Of a DNA stretch of 8,561 bases, positions 1 to 5,542 are shown one piece after another. How positions within the stretch are numbered: position 1 is the stretch's first letter; the number at the start of each line of letters is the position of its first letter. The stretch covers positions 1 through 8,561 of the forward strand of contig JBOFCU010000309.1 in assembly GCA_051646285.1 (NCBI GenBank). Direction: 5' to 3'. The notes under the pieces were generated by a model. It saw only the letters and a program-made list of their open reading frames with translations. It was not told the DNA's origin and searched no databases. The DNA is from Terrirubrum sp051646285 (GTDB lineage: Bacteria > Pseudomonadota > Alphaproteobacteria > Rhizobiales > Beijerinckiaceae). Position numbers and translations under genes: made by a program.

Positions 1-443
1 CCAATCGCGGGCGGATGCGCTTCCAGCGCCGCAAGTCCGCGCTCGATTTTTCCATCATGATGCGCGAGCCATGCCGCATTGTGCTGGGCTGCATCACGAA
101 AGCGCCCCTCATAAACCTTCAGCAGCGCCGCTTCCATGATGCCGTCAGCAAGCGCATGCAATGTAAGCGCATCAAACCGCGCTTCACCGGCCGGAATGAC
201 CTTATGTCCACCGGCAATATAATCGAGATATTCAACAATGACGTGGGAATCATAAATGACTTTGCCGGTCTCGGTGATCAGCGCTGGAATTTTTCCAAGC
301 GGATTTTGTTTCCGCAACGCCTCGTTCGGGTCCATCGTATCAGCCACGTCAACGCGCACCTTGTCTTTCAGGCCCAGCAGCGACAGCGCAATTTTGACTT
401 TCCGGCCAAAGGGCGAGGCGGGAGACGAACGCAAAATCATCAT
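1..443 (-). CDS. Glutathione S-transferase, YibF-like (3' end outside window)
   Basis: Cytosolic GST-family protein, with 147 codons visible and the C-terminus cut by the left edge. The thioredoxin-like N-terminal domain is clear: SSPASPFGRK (residues 6-15) is the first strand and helix containing the likely glutathione-activating serine, NPLGKIPAL (47-55) carries the conserved cis-proline P53, and D65-S66 in YDSHVIVEYLD contacts the gamma-glutamyl group. HALADGIMEAAL (96-107) opens the all-helical C-terminal domain and closely resembles the ALADGIMDAGL stretch I recall from E. coli YibF. That is why I call it YibF-like rather than a generic GST. The start at 443 is chosen because AAGGAA lies 7 nt upstream. 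A second ATG follows at once, at 440. The gene begins 26 bp after the rlmJ stop, so it is probably the distal gene of that operon. The substrate is unknown. Fold assignment is firm, physiological role is not. Confidence 0.9.
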   Translation of the reverse strand, partial: MMILRSSPASPFGRKVKIALSLLGLKDKVRVDVADTMDPNEALRKQNPLGKIPALITETGKVIYDSHVIVEYLDYIAGGHKVIPAGEARFDALTLHALADGIMEAALLKVYEGRFRDAAQHNAAWLAHHDGKIERGLAALEAHPPAI

Positions 444-469
444 GGAGAATTTCCTTGGCGGTGGGACAA

Positions 470-1327
470 TCAGGGTTGGGCGGCGCGTTCCGGCACAAGC
501 CAGTCACAACGCCATGCGCCTTCACCGATCGCAAGCAAACGGGTCAGTTCAGGCAGCAGTATTTCCAGTTGCGCCGGCAATGTCCATGGCGGGTTGATCA
601 TCAGCATGCCGCAGGCGTTCATGCCGGGTATGCGTGCTGCGGCAACGCGCAATTCGGCACGCAGGATGCGGGTGATGCCGGAGCCGGCGATGGTCTGACA
701 AAACCCTTCTGCCAGCCCCGCCTGCGTGATCGGATACCAGATGGCATAATGGCCGGTGGGCCATTTTTTCCATGCCGCGTGGAGCGCGCTGGCGAGGTGC
801 GCAAATTCATCCGCTTTCTCAAAAGCCGGGTCGATCAGAACCAGGCCGCGATTTTCCTTCGGCGGAATATTGGCTGACAGGGCGGTCCACGCATCCAGTT
901 GCACACAGCGGGCACGGCCATCACGCTGCAAGGTCTGGCGCAATTTCGCGAAGGTATCGCCATGCGCGTCATTGGCGACGAGGCGGTCCTGTTCGCGCAA
1001 ATGCCGCCGTGCGATTTCTGGCGAACCCGGATATATGCTCTCGCGGTGATAGGCCCGCACATCATGCAGCATGGCCCGGAAGGGCGCTGCGATATCCTCA
1101 GCCGCCTTGCTCATGCGCTTGGCATCAAGCCGCGCAATGCCATTCACATATTCGCCCGTGCGGGCAGCGTCCTCGCCGCCAAGATCGTAAAGGCCGGCAC
1201 CAGCATGGGTATCGACGACGCGAAATGGCGCTGGCTTCAGCCGCAGGTGCTGAAGGATCAGGACAAGGATAATATGCTTGAAAACATCAGCAAAATTACC
1301 GGCATGGAAAGCGTGTCGGTAATTCAC
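470..1327 (-). CDS. rlmJ: 23S rRNA (adenine(2030)-N6)-methyltransferase RlmJ
   Basis: SAM-dependent methyltransferase that makes m6A2030 in 23S rRNA, in the cytoplasm, acting on protein-free or early ribosomal RNA (family knowledge). At 285 aa it is close to the roughly 280 aa of E. coli RlmJ. NYRHAFHAGNFADVFKH (2-18) is the family's N-terminal hallmark. VDTHAGAG (38-45) is the SAM-binding loop, YPGSPEIAR (99-107) is a family-specific segment, and MLMINPPW (241-248) is a conserved late motif. The catalytic motif, normally (D/N)PP(Y/F), reads DPAF at 166-169. The GTG at 1327 is chosen because the conserved protein start M-xYRHxFHAGN begins there. An upstream GTG at 1372 would add 15 non-conserved residues and overlap the RNase T2 gene. 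The chosen start lies 5 bp after the RNase T2 stop and has no obvious Shine-Dalgarno, which suggests translational coupling. GST follows after 26 bp. Confidence 0.95.
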   Translation of the reverse strand: MNYRHAFHAGNFADVFKHIILVLILQHLRLKPAPFRVVDTHAGAGLYDLGGEDAARTGEYVNGIARLDAKRMSKAAEDIAAPFRAMLHDVRAYHRESIYPGSPEIARRHLREQDRLVANDAHGDTFAKLRQTLQRDGRARCVQLDAWTALSANIPPKENRGLVLIDPAFEKADEFAHLASALHAAWKKWPTGHYAIWYPITQAGLAEGFCQTIAGSGITRILRAELRVAAARIPGMNACGMLMINPPWTLPAQLEILLPELTRLLAIGEGAWRCDWLVPERAAQP

Positions 1328-1332
1328 AGGGC

Positions 1333-2004
1333 TTAGCGCATCGCAGGAATGGTAATATCCGTGGAGCGGCACTCATTGCGGCCAACATCCGGGCAGGCAA
1401 TAAATCCGCGCACATCCTTGCTCATGCACACGCGCACCTCTTGCAAGACCTGACGCCGGCAGGAAATGGCGACCATATCCGCGCGCAAGCCCGGATTGGC
1501 GGCAATGAAGGCGCGCTCGATTTCGCGCGGGTCCATCACAAGGTCGCGCGTCACATTGCGCATGGTTTCGGGAATGGTCACGCGGTCGCGGGCATCGCGG
1601 GTATGATCAAAATAGGCTTGCGGTGACAGGCCCGAGCAGGTGCCATGCTTGCGCCATTCATAGCGGGCGAGCTGCTCGTCGGGGAAAACCCCCTTGGCCG
1701 CTTCCATAGCCATGCGGGTTGGCGAGCGGTCCATGCCGCAATCACTCGGAAAACCGCGATGATATTGCGGCCAGAGGCCGTGCACGACAAAGCCTTTGCG
1801 CGCACCAATATCGCATTGCTCGCGGCCCTTGCTGCGGCCGCTCAATTCGCAAAAGCCCGGCGACCAGGACAGTGCCAGCACATAAAAATCAAAATCTCCT
1901 GGCGTGCCGCCGCGCCGTTGCGCGTGCGCATCCGAAACGATGGAGATCAGGCCAGCACAAGCGGCGGCAACAACAGAAACGAGGACAGCAGCAAGACGGG
2001 TCAT
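1333..2004 (-). CDS. Secreted ribonuclease T2 family protein
   Basis: Exported endoribonuclease of the T2 family, which cleaves RNA through 2',3'-cyclic phosphates and acts in the periplasm or outside the cell. From the ATG at 2004 it is 223 aa. Residues 1-28 form a signal peptide with a hydrophobic core and a D-A-H-A cleavage site. Both active-site signatures are present: CAS I FVVHGLWPQ (72-80, catalytic H75) and CAS II YEWRKHGTC (115-123, with E116, K119 and H120). The mature part has eight cysteines (52, 64, 89, 123, 182, 193, 204, 211), consistent with up to four disulfides and an oxidising compartment. The start at 2004 is preferred because CGGA lies about 8 nt upstream and the signal peptide then has normal length. 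An in-frame ATG at 2031 overlaps the upstream stop as ATGA and would add nine residues including R and K, so it cannot be excluded. All key catalytic residues are intact, so the enzyme should be active. Confidence 0.95.
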   Translation of the reverse strand: MTRLAAVLVSVVAAACAGLISIVSDAHAQRRGGTPGDFDFYVLALSWSPGFCELSGRSKGREQCDIGARKGFVVHGLWPQYHRGFPSDCGMDRSPTRMAMEAAKGVFPDEQLARYEWRKHGTCSGLSPQAYFDHTRDARDRVTIPETMRNVTRDLVMDPREIERAFIAANPGLRADMVAISCRRQVLQEVRVCMSKDVRGFIACPDVGRNECRSTDITIPAMR

Positions 2005-2027
2005 GATATTTTTCCGTATCAAAAGGC

Positions 2028-2483
2028 TCATGGCCCTGCGGCTTTGCAGTGCGGAGCAAAGGCATAATGCCGGTCAAGGCCGGCCACGCACCATTCAACG
2101 CCCCACGTCGCGCCAATGATGCCGGTGTCTTCACCAATGCTGTAGGTCACTGTGCGGTAGCGGTGATCGCTGAAATAGCCGCGCAGCTGGCAATAGCGGC
2201 GCGGAATGTAGCTCGATCCCCATGGCCGCAAGGCAATCTGCCGGATGCGGTCAACCGACGTCAGCGACAGCGGCGACTGCCAGAACTCCCGCTCGCGCTC
2301 CGCAAAACGGCCGCCGATTTTGGCGATCACAGCCGGGTCATCGCAGCGCGGCATGGTCCCTGTCCAGGGAAGTGTGCGTTGCTCAGCGGGGATGACGCGC
2401 CCATGCTGGGGCGGCCCAAGGGCGCAGCCTGCCGTGACAAGGGCAAGTCCGGCACTTGCGGAAAGCAGGAGAGAACGTCGCAT
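2028..2483 (-). CDS. Small cysteine-containing lipoprotein, unknown function
   Basis: I do not recognise a characterised family; it resembles uncharacterised exported proteins of alphaproteobacteria. It has 151 aa. The N-terminus MRRSLLLSASAGLALVTAGC is a signal peptide ending in a lipobox-like TAGC, so C20 is probably lipidated, although threonine at -3 is not the ideal residue. The mature part has four cysteines (47, 98, 132, 146), enough for two disulfides. Its C-terminal half is rich in aromatics and arginine (RYCQLRGYF, then TWGVEWCVAGLDRHYAF), which suggests a compact periplasmic domain. A GGA triplet lies 7 nt before the ATG. The stop lies inside an ATGA overlap with the upstream candidate start of RNase T2, or 23 nt before the preferred start, so the two genes are co-transcribed. 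A link to RNase T2 is inference from position only. Confidence 0.75.
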   Translation of the reverse strand: MRRSLLLSASAGLALVTAGCALGPPQHGRVIPAEQRTLPWTGTMPRCDDPAVIAKIGGRFAEREREFWQSPLSLTSVDRIRQIALRPWGSSYIPRRYCQLRGYFSDHRYRTVTYSIGEDTGIIGATWGVEWCVAGLDRHYAFAPHCKAAGP

Positions 2484-2505
2484 GGCATGATCCGCTTCGG
2501 TGATT

Positions 2506-2533
2506 CCAGCCAGTGAACCATCACTGAGGCTGG
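2506..2533 (-). terminator. Intergenic hairpin after the extensin-like gene
   Basis: Inverted repeat between the extensin-like stop and the lipoprotein start. The inner arms CAGTGA and TCACTG (2511-2516, 2521-2526) enclose the loop ACCA. The outer arms CCAGC and GCTGG (2506-2510, 2529-2533) extend the stem across a 2-nt bulge, giving 11 paired bases. It sits about 30 nt past the stop codon in the direction of transcription. No T-run follows on the minus strand, so it may be a leaky or factor-dependent terminator, an RNA-stabilising 3' hairpin, or an attenuator for the downstream genes. Confidence 0.4.
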
Positions 2534-2562
2534 CACCCTATCGGGCCAAGCGCGGGCTGTCG

Positions 2563-3510
2563 TCAATCTTCTGTTGCGACCAATTCATCATCTTCGGCGC
2601 TCTGGCCATCGAGCGGGGTGCGCCCGCTCAGGGCAAGCGGCGCGCCGATGGCGGCTGGCGGTGCGACGCGCGGGCCTTGCGCGATGGTGGAACGCGGCAT
2701 GGGTGCCAGTGCAGGCTGGGCATAGACCGGGCGCGGCGACTGCATCACCGGCGATGGTGCGCGTTGCAGCGAGGCCTGACTGGCAGGGCGGTCGACAATG
2801 CCTTCATAGGGCACAGGGTCGAATTTCAGGATGGGCTTGCACACCGAGCGCAGGCCGCGCGGATCATGCATCGCCAGATCAAGATGCAGGTGGTCATAAT
2901 GGAAGGCATCAGCGCCGGGGCCAAGCACAGTGCGGAACTGGCGGCACGCGCCGGTAAACACGGTGCGCAGGAAATGCTGGTCTTCAGCCGCGCCTTTCCA
3001 GCCGCCCTTGATCGTCACATCACGCCCGTCCGCCAGTCGGAACGAGAAAATATCAGCGCCATTGCCAAAGCTGTGCTCGGACAACCGCGCACCTGCCTGA
3101 TTGTTGCGCCCCCGGCAGGCATAGGATCCGGTTTTCATCTCTATGACTGGGACGCCATACGTTGATTGGGCGGCCGGTTGCACTACCTCGGCCAGCCACT
3201 TGTCGAGAGTCGCGACCATCGGGCAGCCCAGCGTCTGGCGCGAGGTGAGAGTGACCTGGCCATTCTGTAAGCCCGTGACACGCAGGCCCTGATCCATCCC
3301 GCAGGTGCCGGGACCGTTCACTTCGCCGATAGGCTGGATGAAGGATGAGCGTTTCACGGCGCCCGAACGCATGCATTGCGCTTCGGCCTGGCTGCGCCAC
3401 GCGGCCCGCTGCTCCTGATGGAAGATGTTCTTGCCGCAGCCGGCCAGCACCGCCACCAGTGCGGTGACGGCAACAAACGGACCGACGCGATACAACCTGC
3501 CGCTGTTCAT
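2563..3510 (-). CDS. Extensin-like family lipoprotein (M15/D,D-peptidase-like fold)
   Basis: Predicted envelope protein of the bacterial extensin-like C-terminal family, 315 aa. Residues 1-25 form a lipoprotein signal with the lipobox LAGC, lipid on C25. The family domain covers roughly 40-230. SEHSFGNGAD (144-153) supplies H146 and D153, spaced H-x6-D, and FHYDHLHLD (203-211) supplies D206, H207 and H209. This arrangement matches the Zn site of M15-type D-Ala-D-Ala carboxypeptidases. A metallopeptidase role on peptidoglycan is therefore plausible but unproven for the family. Cysteines at 46, 70, 96, 132, 189 and 224 could pair in the periplasm. After the domain comes a tail rich in Pro, Ala and Arg (about 241-300) ending in the acidic EDDELVATED. 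The start is fixed by an in-frame stop 27 nt upstream with no other start codon between. Its ribosome binding site is odd, because GGGGA directly abuts the ATG. It is the first gene of the leftward block and is divergent from the DUF2798 gene. Confidence 0.86.
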   Translation of the reverse strand: MNSGRLYRVGPFVAVTALVAVLAGCGKNIFHQEQRAAWRSQAEAQCMRSGAVKRSSFIQPIGEVNGPGTCGMDQGLRVTGLQNGQVTLTSRQTLGCPMVATLDKWLAEVVQPAAQSTYGVPVIEMKTGSYACRGRNNQAGARLSEHSFGNGADIFSFRLADGRDVTIKGGWKGAAEDQHFLRTVFTGACRQFRTVLGPGADAFHYDHLHLDLAMHDPRGLRSVCKPILKFDPVPYEGIVDRPASQASLQRAPSPVMQSPRPVYAQPALAPMPRSTIAQGPRVAPPAAIGAPLALSGRTPLDGQSAEDDELVATED

Positions 3511-3628
3511 TCCCCGACAATGTGAGCGATTGTGTTAACCGCTCCTTGACTTTCTGTGGCGGCAATGTGGCTGCTTGCCGGAGTTGGCTGTCACGGTTAC
3601 CGAAAGCTGAACAACGGAGAAGGGCACG
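3511..3628. promoter_or_regulatory. Divergent intergenic region with a short dyad
   Basis: This 118-bp region separates two divergent transcription units and must hold or overlap both promoters. A dyad ACAAT-N7-ATTGT lies at 3517-3533, 7 bp before the extensin-like start, and a shorter CGGT-T-ACCG lies at 3595-3603. TTGACT at 3546-3551 resembles a -35 element facing right, but no convincing -10 sits at 16-18 bp from it, so I assign no promoter. The dyad near the minus-strand start could be an operator. This is weak evidence based on symmetry alone. Confidence 0.35.
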
Positions 3629-3862
3629 ATGGACGGCAAGGCAAAGTATATATTTCCGGCGCTGATGGGCGGCATGATGGCGTTTTTCATGACCGCCATC
3701 ATCACCATGATCAATTTCGGCGGCATACCTGCCGGCTTCTTTGGCAAGTGGATGACGGCATTCATCATCGCCTGGCCGCTGGCTGCGCTGGCAGCGTTCA
3801 TCGCGGGGCCGATTGCCCGCCGCTGGACCGGGCGCATTGTCGCCGTGCTGGACAACCGCTGA
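3629..3862 (+). CDS. DUF2798 small membrane protein
   Basis: A 77-aa inner-membrane protein matching the DUF2798 pattern: a short N-terminus (MDGKAKYIFP), a first helix at about 8-28 (LMGGMMAFFMTAIITMIN), a loop with GG-PAGFFGKW, and a second helix at about 42-62 (MTAFIIAWPLAALAAFIAGP) followed by the basic ARRWTGR. The pattern of two helices, with the loop reaching the second helix through W and the terminal PIARR motif, is typical of the family. Function is unknown. The start is supported by GGAGAAGG at 3616-3623, just upstream of the ATG. Its stop TGA shares the final A with the amidase ATG, a 1-nt overlap that implies translational coupling. The pairing with an amidase is probably operon convenience, because DUF2798 genes occur in many contexts. 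Confidence 0.8.
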   Translation: MDGKAKYIFPALMGGMMAFFMTAIITMINFGGIPAGFFGKWMTAFIIAWPLAALAAFIAGPIARRWTGRIVAVLDNR

Positions 3863-5118
3863 TGATGCTCCCGCTGCTCCAGCTTGTGCATGCGCGCGCC
3901 AAGGGTGGAGCGGCCGATGCAGCCATCCGCATGGCGCTGGAAGCGCTGGCCGCGCGCGAAAACGATGTTCAGGCGTTTGTTGGCCATGCAGGCGTCCCAG
4001 CGCCGGGCGCAGCAACCGCCAGGCAGGGGCCGCTCGCCGGTATGCCGGTTGGGATCAAGGATATTGTGGATGTGGCCGGAATGGCGACGCAGATGGGTTC
4101 GCCGATCTATGCTGGCTGGATGCCAAAGGCGGATGCGGCCATCACCATGGCCCTGCGGCGGGCAGGCGCGGTGATTGCCGGCAAAACGCACACCACGCCC
4201 TTTGCCTTCCTGGACCCCGCGCCCACGCGCAATCCGCATAATCTGCACCATTCGCCGGGTGGCTCATCCGCAGGCTCAGCCGCTGCCGTCGCCGCAGGTA
4301 TGGTGGCGCTGAGCGTCGGTACCCAGACTGGCGGGTCCATGATCCGTCCCGCCTCATACTGCGGGGTTGCAGCGATCAAACCATCCTTCCGCCTGCTGCC
4401 GACCGTGGGGGTGAAATGCTATTCTTGGAGTCTCGACACGCTGGGGCTTTTTGCAGCATCCGTCGCAGATGTTGCATTCGGGCTGGCTGCCATTTCTGGA
4501 CGCCCGGAATTGCGCGTGGATGAAACGAATCCGGCGCGCTTCAAGTTTGGGGTGACCCGGCAGGCATGGGCCGGGGAAGCGGAAGCCGCCTCGCAGCAGG
4601 CGCTTGAGACGGCGGTTGCGGCTTTGGTCCGCGCTGGCCATGCCGTCGTGGAAATCGCCATACCGCAAGCCTGCCATGAGGGATGGCAGGCCCATCAGTT
4701 GCTGTCGGATTATGAGGCCCTGAGTGCGCTGGCATGGGAGCGCGATTATCACCGGGCGGAAATGCCGCCAAAATTGACAGCCGCATTGGATGAGGCGGAA
4801 CAGTTTTCTGTTGCTGACTATGATGCCGCACGGCGCACAGCCAAAAATGCGCGGCGTGCCATTTTTGATGTCTTTGACGGGTGCGATGCGCTGCTGACCT
4901 ATTCAGCGCCGGGCGAAGCGCCAGCCCTTGCCGCCAATTCCACCGGCACTTCGCAATTTAATCGGCTGTGGACACTTCTGGGTATGCCCTGCGTCAATGT
5001 GGCGGGATTGCGCGGGCCAAACAATCTGCCGGTTGGTGTTCAGGTCATAACGCCATTTGCGCGCGATGCGCGGGCACTGGCTGCAGCCTTCGCATTGGAA
5101 TCTGCGATCACAGATTAG
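3862..5118 (+). CDS. Amidase signature family hydrolase
   Basis: Cytosolic amide hydrolase of the amidase signature superfamily, 418 aa. The Ser-cisSer-Lys triad is visible: K66 in MPVGIKDIVDVAG, the cis-serine at S135 in SPGGSSAGSAAAVAAG (131-146), and the nucleophile S159 in GTQTGGSMIRPAS (153-165). The spacings K66 to S159 (93 residues) and S135 to S159 (24) equal those I recall for malonamidase E2 (K62, S131, S155), so the active site should be intact. The glycine-serine loop reads GGSSAGS instead of the usual GGSSGGS, a mild deviation. GMPCVNVAG and LPVGVQV (about 374-394) are the normal C-terminal motifs. The ATG at 3862 overlaps the DUF2798 stop by 1 nt; a second ATG follows at 3865. 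The reading frame stays open back to 3556, but that part covers the DUF2798 gene and has no family homology. The substrate cannot be read from sequence. Small amides of carboxylates are possible, given the transporter downstream. Confidence 0.93.
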   Translation: MMLPLLQLVHARAKGGAADAAIRMALEALAARENDVQAFVGHAGVPAPGAATARQGPLAGMPVGIKDIVDVAGMATQMGSPIYAGWMPKADAAITMALRRAGAVIAGKTHTTPFAFLDPAPTRNPHNLHHSPGGSSAGSAAAVAAGMVALSVGTQTGGSMIRPASYCGVAAIKPSFRLLPTVGVKCYSWSLDTLGLFAASVADVAFGLAAISGRPELRVDETNPARFKFGVTRQAWAGEAEAASQQALETAVAALVRAGHAVVEIAIPQACHEGWQAHQLLSDYEALSALAWERDYHRAEMPPKLTAALDEAEQFSVADYDAARRTAKNARRAIFDVFDGCDALLTYSAPGEAPALAANSTGTSQFNRLWTLLGMPCVNVAGLRGPNNLPVGVQVITPFARDARALAAAFALESAITD

Positions 5119-5224
5119 GCTTGTGCAGCAGGTGTTTTGTGCGGTGCAATATAGATGGGGGGTTGCCAGCGGTCGATGTGACGGCCAGACTCCGGCTATC
5201 GAAAACAACCGTGAGGCTGACCGG
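5119..5224. other. Spacer after the amidase, no recognisable content
   Basis: About 100 bp between the amidase stop and the putative 27-aa ORF. I see no gene, hairpin with a T-run, or repeat here. The strong terminator further on at 5354-5389 suggests this stretch is transcribed as the amidase 3' region. Confidence 0.5.
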
Positions 5225-5308
5225 ATGGGAATCACAGTTCGACTCGAGCGTGTTTTGATGTGGATTGCTCTGGGATTTCTTGGCGCGATTCTCCTTGGGG
5301 CAATCTGA
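5225..5308 (+). CDS. Putative 27-aa single-helix membrane peptide
   Basis: A candidate small gene encoding 27 residues. The first eight (MGITVRLE) are polar with two basic or acidic residues, followed by R and an unbroken hydrophobic stretch VLMWIALGFLGAILLGAI that could span a membrane. GTGAGG sits 8 nt before the ATG at an acceptable ribosome-binding distance. The frame is open further upstream to 5057, but that extension overlaps the amidase and looks non-coding. The gene lies between the amidase stop and the intrinsic terminator, so it would be the last cistron of the amidase transcript. I recognise no family, and chance hydrophobic ORFs of this length are common. Conservation in relatives or ribosome profiling would decide. 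Confidence 0.35.
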   Translation: MGITVRLERVLMWIALGFLGAILLGAI

Positions 5309-5353
5309 TCTGGAAATTGACTGTTCGTGTTGGCAGTTCATGCGGAGCTGCTG

Positions 5354-5389
5354 CCGTTGCGAGGGGAAACCTCCGCAGCGGTTTTTTTT
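5354..5389 (+). terminator. Strong rho-independent terminator
   Basis: Left arm CCGTTGCGAGG (5354-5364), loop GGAAA (5365-5369), and right arm CCTCCGCAGCGG (5370-5381) pair over 11 base pairs with one G-U wobble and a single bulged C at 5373. An uninterrupted run of eight T follows at 5382-5389. The T-run is on the plus strand only, so it ends rightward transcription of the DUF2798-amidase unit and isolates it from the transporter operon. Confidence 0.9.
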
Positions 5390-5542
5390 CAAGAGAAGCG
5401 GCGATAGCGTGCTGGAATATGCGGGGATATCCCCTGTAACACTGGACGGGGTTTGATTTTTCCCGTTTGGTGCCTTTGAAAGCAGTAACGCAGATCAACT
5501 GCGCTGCAAATTGATAACCGCTTGATGGCGGGGGGAACGGCG
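5390..5542 (+). promoter_or_regulatory. Leader/promoter region of the TTT operon with two dyads
   Basis: The non-coding stretch between the terminator and tctB must contain the transporter promoter. A perfect 12-bp palindrome GGGGATATCCCC lies at 5423-5434. A second dyad lies at 5482-5507: the inner arms CGCAG and CTGCG (5489-5493, 5499-5503) enclose ATCAA, and outer GCAG and CTGC arms (5482-5485, 5504-5507) flank them. TTGATT at 5453-5458 could be a -35 element, but the sequence 17 bp later (TTGAAA) is a poor -10, so no promoter is assigned. The dyads are candidate operators or a 5' UTR hairpin. GGGGGA at 5531-5536 is the tctB ribosome binding site. Confidence 0.45.

Noticed and set aside
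15..698. 227-codon open frame on the plus strand
   Set aside because: Antisense to the GST and the 3' end of rlmJ, both clearly conserved; the translation has no family features.
2500..3165. 221-codon open frame on the plus strand
   Set aside because: Antisense to the extensin-like domain, whose conserved Zn-site motifs lie on the other strand; no domain of its own.
3546..3574. TTGACT as a sigma-70 -35 element for the DUF2798-amidase unit
   Set aside because: No sequence close to TATAAT lies 16-18 bp downstream, so I did not call a promoter.
3556..3861. N-terminal extension of the amidase frame
   Set aside because: It overlaps the whole DUF2798 gene in another frame and shows no amidase homology. 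The start at 3862 gives normal family length and motif spacing.
3053..4015. 320-codon open frame on the minus strand
   Set aside because: It runs antisense to DUF2798 and the amidase start and out of frame through the extensin-like gene. Its translation is a low-complexity Arg/His/Gly mix with no motif, typical of a high-GC shadow.
3535..4251. 238-codon open frame on the minus strand
   Set aside because: Antisense to DUF2798 and the conserved amidase core; no recognisable domain.
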